Both the position numbers and the translations under genes were made by a program. The notes under the pieces were generated by a model that worked only from the letters and a program-made list of their open reading frames with translations, had not been told where the DNA came from and ran no database searches. A stretch of DNA of 5,079 nucleotides from an uncultured Alphaproteobacteria bacterium (GTDB lineage Bacteria; Pseudomonadota; Alphaproteobacteria; Caulobacterales; Parvularculaceae): contig CALKYG010000008.1 in the NCBI GenBank assembly GCA_938003575.1, forward strand, positions 1-5,079. The letters run 5' to 3'. Below, piece by piece: positions 1-5,079 of the stretch (the first letter of the stretch is position 1; every line of letters begins with the position of its first letter).

Positions 1-541
1 GCGCGCCGCCGCGCTCCAGGATCATGCCGCCGTCGACGATGACGTCATTCGTCGAGATAAGGTTCGGCATGTGAAAGAAATGCTGCAATTCCTCTCGCTG
101 CTGCGGCGTGAGGTTCGCCGTCGCCTGCTCCAGCGCGAAAGTGAGCGGAATGGGCGTCCTCGACTGGCCGACGAAAAGCTTCGCCTCGAAACTTTCGGTG
201 ATGCGCGTCAATTGTTCGGTCAGGTAATTGGCGAACAGCCTCGGCTCGGTGATCGAGGCGCCATGCAGGCTTGTCGAGGCGATCTGGCCGAGGGCGAGCG
301 ATCCCGTCTGGATCGATTTTTCCGCCGGCACTTCGGCGCAAAGATAAGGATAGGTCGGCGCGTCATAGGCGCCGGGCGTCAATTTGCCGGCGGCGTAGTC
401 GGCAAAGCGTTTTTCAACCGCCGCTATCGCCTCGTCATAAAGCTCGACGAGGCGCGCGACCGCAACCTCAGGCGTAGCGCAATATTTGAGATGGTCGGCC
501 GGCGCCCCATTTGGCGTCTTTGGGGGCGTTTTAGGATGCAT
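1..541 (-). CDS. amn: AMP nucleosidase, N-terminal part (3' end beyond window)
   Basis: The enzyme hydrolyses AMP to adenine and ribose 5-phosphate in the cytoplasm, and in E. coli it controls the adenylate pool. Only the first 180 codons are present; the frame is open to position 1. What is visible is the AMNp_N-type N-terminal domain, roughly residues 20-170. Landmarks are VARLVELYDEAI (28-39), then ITEPRLFANYLTEQL (97-111), which matches the TRPxLFxxYLxEQL block of E. coli Amn, and VGQSRTPIPLTFAL (124-137), which matches its xPSxxxIPxPYV block. MPNLISTNDVIVDGG (158-172) resembles the linker leading to the catalytic nucleoside-phosphorylase-like domain. That domain, about 300 residues in relatives, lies outside the window, so catalytic residues cannot be checked. 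The ATG at 541 is preceded by AGGGA six bases upstream. No other ATG, GTG or TTG start lies in frame back to the preceding stop at 605-607. The gene follows the cupin gene in the same direction. Identification is by remembered motifs. Confidence 0.87.
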   Translation of the reverse strand, partial: MHPKTPPKTPNGAPADHLKYCATPEVAVARLVELYDEAIAAVEKRFADYAAGKLTPGAYDAPTYPYLCAEVPAEKSIQTGSLALGQIASTSLHGASITEPRLFANYLTEQLTRITESFEAKLFVGQSRTPIPLTFALEQATANLTPQQREELQHFFHMPNLISTNDVIVDGGMILERGGA

Positions 542-545
542 GTCA

Positions 546-577
546 TGTCCCTGTTTTATTTTTATCGGGCGGGGACA
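546..577 (-). repeat. Inverted repeat in amn leader that includes the RBS
   Basis: Read on the minus strand, TGTCCC (577-572) is perfectly complementary to GGGACA (551-546), separated by a 20-base AT-rich spacer containing GATAAAAATAAAAC. In RNA the 3' arm would take up most of the amn ribosome binding site. A six-pair stem with a 20-base loop is only marginally stable and could arise by chance. Regulation of translation initiation, or a binding site for a dimeric protein, is inference only. Confidence 0.35.
548..552 (-). promoter_or_regulatory. Ribosome binding site of amn
   Basis: On the minus strand AGGGA stands six bases before the ATG at 541 and fixes that codon as the start. A second ATG at 546-544 lies in another frame, only three bases after this site, too close to use it. 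The site falls within the 3' arm of an inverted repeat (546-577), so its accessibility may be affected by RNA folding. Confidence 0.65.
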
Positions 578-579
578 AT

Positions 580-594
580 AGCGAAGTTTTCGCT
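580..594 (-). repeat. Short perfect hairpin just after the cupin stop codon
   Basis: On the minus strand AGCGAA-AAC-TTCGCT forms a perfect six-pair stem with a three-base loop, beginning ten bases after the TGA of the upstream gene. The following bases are ATTGTCCCC, without a T-run, so this is not a classic intrinsic terminator. It could protect the 3' end of the upstream message, act as a weak pause site, or be a chance palindrome. Confidence 0.35.
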
Positions 595-604
595 GCGCGC
601 CAGA

Positions 605-1456
605 TCAACGGGCGCGCCGGCCGAATGCGCGGCCGAATTTCGAGGCGACGCGCTGCGCAAAGACGGCCGCCGCGTCGCGCGCGGGGTGTTCGCCGGGGGC
701 CGGCGGGCGCCCGCCCATTTTCCTGATATAGTGATTGGCGATGCGCAGCCGCGCTTCGGCGTCCGAGGCTCGGCTGCGCCAGGTGATCGAGAATGATATG
801 CACGGCGACGGCCCCGTCTTCACCCAATGCGGCGCTTTCACCGGAACATAGACGGCGTCGCCCGGCTCAAGATCGTATATATCGGCGAATGCGTCAAAAT
901 CCGGGCGATGATTGAGATTCCGGTGCGCCTTGCCGACGTGATAAAGCTCGTGATGCTCGTCGGAAATGACGCCCTTGTCCGACCGATAGATCGCCATGCG
1001 CTTTTGGCCGGAAAGATGCACAAGGATATTGTGTTCCGGATCGAGATGTATCGGCGTCGTCGCATTGGCGGACGAAATGAAGATGAATCCGGCTTTCTGA
1101 TACATCGGCCCAGTCGATGCGGCCGCCGGCGCGATTTCCGCAAGGCATTCTTCAAGCGCCGCCTTGTATACCGGGTCCTGCTGGACATTGCGCAGGACCA
1201 TCCACGAATTGCATTCATTGATCCGGCGGATCGTCTCCTCGATTGAAAGTCCGGTCATCGGCGTTTCATCAGGGTTCTGATCGATCGGGATGTCGCCTGA
1301 ATTATACTCAATAGTTTCAGGCGGCAGGCGCCGCGCGAGCTCAAGCAGGGCGGGCAATGTGAACAGCGAATTTCCGCTGAAATGATGCTTCAGACGGAAG
1401 GGGCGCGCGGGATAGGCGCCCGCCATTGCGGCGTGGGGATTGTCAAAGATCGTCAT
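605..1456 (-). CDS. JmjC/cupin_8-like Fe(II)/2-oxoglutarate oxygenase
   Basis: This is a predicted soluble protein of 283 residues with a C-terminal JmjC (cupin_8) double-stranded beta-helix. It is expected to hydroxylate a protein or small molecule using Fe(II), O2 and 2-oxoglutarate. The iron ligands are visible as HxD in TTPIHLDPEHN (H137, D139) and the distal histidine in GDAVYVPVKAPHWV (H210). K152 lies exactly 15 residues after H137, the spacing of the 2-oxoglutarate-binding lysine (K214 after H199) in human FIH. NILVHLSGQK and the ISFSITW strand also fit the family. The first 110 residues are less conserved-looking, and there is no signal peptide or membrane segment. The C-terminus is basic (KFGRAFGRRAR). 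I chose the ATG at 1456 because AGGGG lies six bases before it; a GTG at 1480 would add eight residues but lacks a comparable site. The start lies inside the end of the acyltransferase gene (14-base overlap), implying co-expression. Substrate unknown; older databases would call it a 'jumonji transcription factor', which the sequence does not support. Confidence 0.82.
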   Translation of the reverse strand: MTIFDNPHAAMAGAYPARPFRLKHHFSGNSLFTLPALLELARRLPPETIEYNSGDIPIDQNPDETPMTGLSIEETIRRINECNSWMVLRNVQQDPVYKAALEECLAEIAPAAASTGPMYQKAGFIFISSANATTPIHLDPEHNILVHLSGQKRMAIYRSDKGVISDEHHELYHVGKAHRNLNHRPDFDAFADIYDLEPGDAVYVPVKAPHWVKTGPSPCISFSITWRSRASDAEARLRIANHYIRKMGGRPPAPGEHPARDAAAVFAQRVASKFGRAFGRRAR

Positions 1457-2594
1457 CGCTCGCCCCTGATTTCGCGTCACGCCATCTGTCGCCCAGTCGC
1501 TCCAGTCCGGTCAGTACTGAAAACAGCGCCTTTGCCGCCGCGCTTCGACCGCTGATATTTACCGCCTCGATTGCGCGCCGCTCGCGCCAGAGCGAATTGA
1601 TCATCGGGTGATCGGCAGCCGCGCAGGAATCAACGAATTTCAGTCCCTCGCGCGCCTCGAACGTACGCATCATCTCGATTTCAAGCTGAACGCCGGGCGA
1701 GAAGCGCGAATATTCCTCGTCATATGCGATTTTGAAGGAGTAGCTCCCGCCGCGTTCGGTGAAATTGACAATCATGGCGACCGGCCTTTCGGCGACGGCG
1801 AGGCGAAAGAAATCGAGCATTCCCGCCTCAAAGGCGCGGCGGACGGCGGCGCGGAAAAATGCGGCGCCCTCGGGAGTGCTGGCGAGCGCCGTCGCGGCGC
1901 CGCCTTTCCACCCAGCGATTTCCAGCGCCAGAAACACCTCCGTCCACGGCTCAACATCGCGGGCGTCCCTCAACGCTTCAAATTTCAGCGCGCCCTGTTC
2001 TTCAAGCCGCGCGCGCTGGCGCCGCAACTCCTTGCGTTTCTTCCCGCGCAGTGCGGCTTCAAGCGCGCTTTGCGTTTCGTAACCGCCGGCAAGCATGGCG
2101 CGCTCATACCGCCCCGACGAAGCGGCGCGGCGGCCCGTTTCCCAACAGGTGCGGCGCACAGCCGCGGCGATCGGTCCGTCGGCCGACAAATGCCTGAGGC
2201 GAAAGAAAGCGCCCTCGCCTTCGACAAGATCGAATAAAGCCGACAGAGCGCGCGCTTCCTCGCCATTCCGCAAAAGCGGCGCGGCGAAGAAGCAATGCTC
2301 GTACATCCAGCTCGCGAGATATCGGACGGGAAGACGCGAATAGCCGCGCAAGGGCGCGACCGGCAAGAGCCCGATGAGCCGACCCGCGCCGTCGCGCATG
2401 ACGGCGATGCGGACGCCGTCCTTCGCAAACGATTCGATCGCAGGGATAAGAAGCGCCGGGGAGTAAAACGGGTTCGGTTCAATGGCGCGCGCGGCGAGAT
2501 CGGCCCATTCCGCCTCAAGCGACTGCGCTTCGGCGGGCGAGAGCCATTGTCCGCTTGCGCCCTCTCTTGCTTTTTGCGCCGCTTCCGGCGTCAT
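1443..2594 (-). CDS. GNAT-fold acyltransferase, CelD/BcsL (Acetyltransf_6) type
   Basis: A 383-residue predicted cytoplasmic acyltransferase with the two-lobed architecture of the CelD/BcsL family, relatives of FemAB-like transferases often labelled 'involved in cellulose biosynthesis'. Residues 20-165 form a divergent first GNAT-like half with a short hydrophobic strand (GRLIGLLPVA, 71-80). The Acetyltransf_6 core covers about 180-325: a basic helix KKRKELRRQRARLEE (185-199), the family hallmark LALEIAGWKGG (222-232), the strand FRLAVAERPVAMIVNF (263-278), and FKIAYDEEYSRFSPGVQL (287-304), the segment that in such enzymes precedes the acyl-donor-binding helix. VDSCAAADHPMINSLW (321-336) is the usual end of the domain. 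No signal peptide or membrane segment is seen. No cellulose or polysaccharide genes are present here, so the cellulose label is not supported. The ATG at 2594 has only a weak GGGGG site six bases upstream. The 3' end overlaps the cupin gene by 14 bases. Acyl donor and acceptor are unknown. Confidence 0.8.
   Translation of the reverse strand: MTPEAAQKAREGASGQWLSPAEAQSLEAEWADLAARAIEPNPFYSPALLIPAIESFAKDGVRIAVMRDGAGRLIGLLPVAPLRGYSRLPVRYLASWMYEHCFFAAPLLRNGEEARALSALFDLVEGEGAFFRLRHLSADGPIAAAVRRTCWETGRRAASSGRYERAMLAGGYETQSALEAALRGKKRKELRRQRARLEEQGALKFEALRDARDVEPWTEVFLALEIAGWKGGAATALASTPEGAAFFRAAVRRAFEAGMLDFFRLAVAERPVAMIVNFTERGGSYSFKIAYDEEYSRFSPGVQLEIEMMRTFEAREGLKFVDSCAAADHPMINSLWRERRAIEAVNISGRSAAAKALFSVLTGLERLGDRWRDAKSGASDDDL
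1463..1467 (-). promoter_or_regulatory. Ribosome binding site of the cupin gene, inside the upstream gene
   Basis: AGGGG on the minus strand lies six bases before the ATG at 1456 and within the last codons of the acyltransferase gene. It decides in favour of ATG 1456 over GTG 1480 and fits translational coupling of the two genes. Confidence 0.55.
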
Positions 2595-2684
2595 CCGGGA
2601 CCCCCGCCGCTTTCGTCCCCATATGCGACAAACGCCCGCCGCAATTCAGCGGGACGCGCCTTGTGAGACGATCCGTTGCGAGTA
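2595..2684 (-). other. Gap between ftsK and the acyltransferase gene
   Basis: Ninety bases without a gene. On the minus strand CCCGC and GCGGG can pair across a nine-base loop about 30 bases after the ftsK stop. They are flanked by ACAA and TTGT, which could extend the stem across an internal loop. There is no T-run long enough for a convincing terminator. I see no clear -35/-10 promoter. Whether the acyltransferase is read through from ftsK or has its own promoter cannot be decided from sequence. Confidence 0.4.
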
Positions 2685-5079
2685 TCAGGCCGCGTCTTCG
2701 CCGACAAGAATATCGCGTTTGCCGGCATGATTGGCGGCGCCGACGACGCCTTCCTGTTCCATCCGTTCGATGAGGGTTGCAGCGCGGTTATAACCGATCT
2801 GCAGGCGGCGCTGGATGTAGGAGGTTGACGCCTTGCGGTCGCGCAAGACGATCGCGACCGCCTTGTCGTAAAGCGCGTCGCCCGATGAGGTGTTGCCGCC
2901 GATGTCGAGACCGTCATAAGCCCCGTCCTCATCATCATCGCGCAATTCGGTGACTTCCTGAACATAGGAGGGCGATCCCTGTTTCTTCAGGAATTGGACG
3001 ACCTTCTCGACCTCGTCGTCGGAGACGAACGCTCCGTGTACGCGACGAATCCGGCCGCCGCCCGCCATGTGCAGCATGTCGCCCATGCCGAGAAGCTGCT
3101 CCGCGCCCTGCTCGCCGAGGATGGTGCGGCTGTCGATCTTCGACGTCACCTGGAAGGAAATGCGCGTCGGGAAATTCGCCTTGATGGTGCCGGTGATGAC
3201 GTCGACCGAGGGACGCTGCGTCGCCATGATGAGGTGAATGCCGGCGGCGCGAGCCATCTGCGCCAGGCGCTGCACCATGCCTTCGATATCCTTGCCGGCG
3301 ACCATCATGAGGTCCGCAACCTCGTCGATCACGACGACGATGAAAGGCATCGGCTCGTATTTCAGCTCTTCCGTCTCATAGATCGGCTCGCCTGTTTCCT
3401 CGTCATATCCGGTATGAACGCGGCGCGTCAGCGTTTCCTCGTTTTCCTCAGCTTCGGCGATGCGCTGGTTGAAGCCCTCGATATTGCGAACGCCGACTTT
3501 CGACATGCGGCGATAGCGTTCCTCCATCTCCCGCACCGTCCATTTGAGCGCGACGACCGCCTTCTTCGGGTCGGTGACGACCGGAGCCAGAAGGTGCGGT
3601 ATGCCTTCGTAGACGGAAAGCTCCAGCATCTTCGGGTCGATCATGATCAGTTTGCAGTCGTCCGGCGAGAGTCGGTAGAGAAGGGACAAAATCATGGTGT
3701 TGATGCCGACGGATTTGCCCGATCCGGTAGTGCCCGCGATCAACAGGTGCGGCATGCGAGCCAAATCAGCATAGACGGGCTCGCCGCCGATTGACTTCCC
3801 GAGGGCGAGCGTCAAGTCGCCCCTGCTGCTTTCAAACTCCGCCGCACCGAGGAGTTCGCGGATATAAACGGTTTCGCGGTCCAGATTGGGCAGCTCGATC
3901 CCGATGACGTTGCGCCCCGGCACGACCGCCACGCGGGCGGCGACAGCGCTCATCGACCTGGCAATGTCATCGGCGAGTCCGATGACGCGCGAAGATTTGA
4001 CGCCGGCCGCAGGCTCTAGCTCGTAAAGCGTGACGACCGGGCCCGGCCGCACCGCGATGATTTCGCCCTTGACGCCGAAATCGGCCAGCACGTTCTCGAG
4101 CATGCGCGCATTCTGCTCAAGCTGTTCATCAGAAATTACTTTCGCCTTGCGTGCTTCGGGCTTGGCCAAAAGCCCCAGCGCCGGCAGCTCATAGGACCCG
4201 GGCCTAAAGACGGGCAGCTCGGGCTGGGTCTCGCGCGCTTCGCGCTTTCCGGCCTTTTTCTCCTCATTCTTACGGATAATGTGACGCTTTTTTCGTGACG
4301 CAGTGAGCGGCTGCGCTTCCTCGTCGTATTCGTCGAACTCGTCCTCGCTTGCGTCATAGTCGTCGTAATCGTCGTCTAGGTCGCCTTTCACTTGGGCGGC
4401 GACGTCTTCTCGCGACATTGCGTCAAATCGCGCCGTGACGAAATCGCGTATTGAATTGAACTGGCGGTCGATTTCGACGATTGCGGCTTCCAGACGCGAA
4501 AGCGTCAGGCCGCAGGCGACAAGATAGAGGACGCCGCCAAGAATGAAGAGCGTCGCGCCCGCCATCGCTTCAGCTGTCGGTATTCTCGCTACCGAAAAAA
4601 GCGCGCTTACAACGGCCGCAACAAGATCGCCGAAGAACCCGCCGAGGCCTGTCACATAGGGCCATGTCGCCGGCGTCGGCGCCAGGGACAGAGCGCCTGC
4701 AAGAAGAAGAAACGAGCACGGGCCGGCGATAAATCTGGCGACCACGTCGAGTGGCGTTTTTTCCATGGGAATGTCGTCGGCCCCTCGCATCAGGGCGACA
4801 GTTCCCCAAATGACGAGCGGCGGCGCGACGAGAAGGCTCGCACCGCCGACGACTTGAAGAAGCACGTCGGCGACAATCGCGCCCAGTCCGCCCATCCAGT
4901 TTCCGGCGGCGCGCGGCGTCGCATTGGAAAGGGAGGGATCGCTGATCGAAAACGTCGCGAGCGCCAGCGCTAGCCAAACGCCGAGCGCGATCATCGCCGC
5001 GCCGCCGGAGCGAGCGATCGCCTGCCTGCGCCAGGCGACAATATGCTCGGAAAATGAAACCCTGCGGCGTGCGGAAGGG
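2685..5079 (-). CDS. ftsK: DNA translocase FtsK (5' end beyond window)
   Basis: Septum-anchored hexameric ATPase that pumps chromosomal DNA during division and activates XerCD recombination at dif. The frame is open to the right edge with 28 codons upstream of the Met codon at 4994, so that Met is internal; residue numbers here count from it. Four to five hydrophobic segments fill residues 1-165 (about 2-17, 36-64, 88-106, 118-135, 143-165), anchoring it in the inner membrane. An unusually acidic stretch (205-227) and a basic patch (234-252) make a short linker. The alpha domain (about 285-400) contains the hallmark [20 protein letters not shown]. The RecA-like motor has Walker A GTTGSGKS (421-428), Walker [13 protein letters not shown] (552-563, D557/E558) and [13 protein letters not shown] (590-602). 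The winged-helix gamma domain (about 706-767) has [14 protein letters not shown] and ends in GKRDIL. Length agrees with alphaproteobacterial FtsK, much shorter than the 1329-residue E. coli protein. No frameshift or missing motif is seen. Confidence 0.97.
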   Translation of the reverse strand, partial: PSARRRVSFSEHIVAWRRQAIARSGGAAMIALGVWLALALATFSISDPSLSNATPRAAGNWMGGLGAIVADVLLQVVGGASLLVAPPLVIWGTVALMRGADDIPMEKTPLDVVARFIAGPCSFLLLAGALSLAPTPATWPYVTGLGGFFGDLVAAVVSALFSVARIPTAEAMAGATLFILGGVLYLVACGLTLSRLEAAIVEIDRQFNSIRDFVTARFDAMSREDVAAQVKGDLDDDYDDYDASEDEFDEYDEEAQPLTASRKKRHIIRKNEEKKAGKREARETQPELPVFRPGSYELPALGLLAKPEARKAKVISDEQLEQNARMLENVLADFGVKGEIIAVRPGPVVTLYELEPAAGVKSSRVIGLADDIARSMSAVAARVAVVPGRNVIGIELPNLDRETVYIRELLGAAEFESSRGDLTLALGKSIGGEPVYADLARMPHLLIAGTTGSGKSVGINTMILSLLYRLSPDDCKLIMIDPKMLELSVYEGIPHLLAPVVTDPKKAVVALKWTVREMEERYRRMSKVGVRNIEGFNQRIAEAEENEETLTRRVHTGYDEETGEPIYETEELKYEPMPFIVVVIDEVADLMMVAGKDIEGMVQRLAQMARAAGIHLIMATQRPSVDVITGTIKANFPTRISFQVTSKIDSRTILGEQGAEQLLGMGDMLHMAGGGRIRRVHGAFVSDDEVEKVVQFLKKQGSPSYVQEVTELRDDDEDGAYDGLDIGGNTSSGDALYDKAVAIVLRDRKASTSYIQRRLQIGYNRAATLIERMEQEGVVGAANHAGKRDILVGEDAA
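4314..4382 (-). other. Low-complexity acidic segment of the FtsK linker
   Basis: Repeated GAC/GAT/GAA codons with interspersed TAT/TAC encode 23 residues rich in Asp, Glu and Tyr ([10 protein letters not shown], then DEFDEYDEE). They form the linker between the membrane domain and the motor. The following residues switch to strongly basic (RKKRHIIRK). The repeated GAC-type triplets make this the only simple-sequence stretch in the window. FtsK linkers are poorly conserved, so this may vary between related strains. Confidence 0.7.

Noticed and set aside
45..341. A 98-codon minus-strand frame inside amn
   Set aside because: Same strand but a different frame from amn, with low-complexity Arg/Ala-rich product; the amn frame explains the region.
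71..796. A 241-codon plus-strand open frame
   Set aside because: It runs antisense across amn, the leader and the end of the cupin gene. Its Arg-rich product has no family-like motifs, and the minus-strand frames carry clear conserved blocks.
1457..1480. GTG start at 1480 for the cupin gene
   Set aside because: It would add eight unremarkable residues and has no clear ribosome binding site, while ATG 1456 has AGGGG at good spacing.
1608..2237. A 209-codon plus-strand open frame opposite the acyltransferase gene
   Set aside because: Fully antisense to a gene with recognisable Acetyltransf_6 motifs; no domain features of its own and no convincing ribosome binding site noticed.
2630..2665. Possible intrinsic terminator after ftsK
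   Set aside because: The stem is about five G/C pairs with a long loop and an asymmetric extension, and no T-run follows. It is too weak to call.
2994..3794. A 266-codon plus-strand open frame opposite ftsK
   Set aside because: It lies wholly antisense to the motor domain of ftsK. Its product is rich in Arg, Asp and His with no recognisable domain, and it mirrors the GC-rich third positions of the real gene.
4992..4994. ATG at 4994 as the ftsK start
   Set aside because: The frame stays open for 28 codons to the window edge and this Met would sit directly in the first membrane segment, without the cytoplasmic N-terminal stretch normal for FtsK.
1..5079. Search for mobile elements, tRNA genes, CRISPR repeats or phage defence genes
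   Set aside because: No transposase, terminal repeats, tRNA-like folds or regularly spaced repeats were seen on either strand, and the genes share similar composition and orientation.

Overview
The window looks like a chromosomal segment of an alphaproteobacterium, most likely of the Hyphomicrobiales (Rhizobiales). The base composition is GC-rich with strong G/C preference at third codon positions. The FtsK protein has alphaproteobacterial-looking sequence features, and one edge carries a rhizobial-type AMP nucleosidase. I cannot place it to genus. Lineage is inferred from memory of protein families, not from a database search.

All four genes lie on the minus strand, so the window reads biologically from right to left. 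From 5079 down to 2685 is most of ftsK, the septal DNA translocase; its true start lies beyond the right edge. After a 90-base gap comes a GNAT-fold acyltransferase of the CelD/BcsL (Acetyltransf_6) type at 2594-1443. It overlaps by 14 bases a JmjC/cupin_8 protein at 1456-605. That protein keeps the complete iron-binding triad and the 2-oxoglutarate-binding lysine expected of an active protein hydroxylase resembling human FIH. A 63-base leader containing two small inverted repeats then precedes the first 180 codons of an AMP nucleosidase (amn), which runs off the left edge at position 1.

FtsK and AMP nucleosidase are recognised housekeeping functions: chromosome segregation and dimer resolution at the septum, and adenylate breakdown to adenine and ribose 5-phosphate. 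The middle pair is the least explained part. A CelD-type acyltransferase translationally coupled to a 2-oxoglutarate-dependent oxygenase suggests a two-step modification of a shared but unknown substrate. No mobile element, tRNA, rRNA, CRISPR array or phage-like gene is visible. Long plus-strand open frames opposite these genes are best explained as GC-driven shadows.

The most useful observations are the partial amn, the intact active site of the cupin protein, its overlap with the acyltransferase gene, the possible structured leader of amn, and a substitution in the FtsK gamma domain at a position known to contact KOPS DNA in E. coli.
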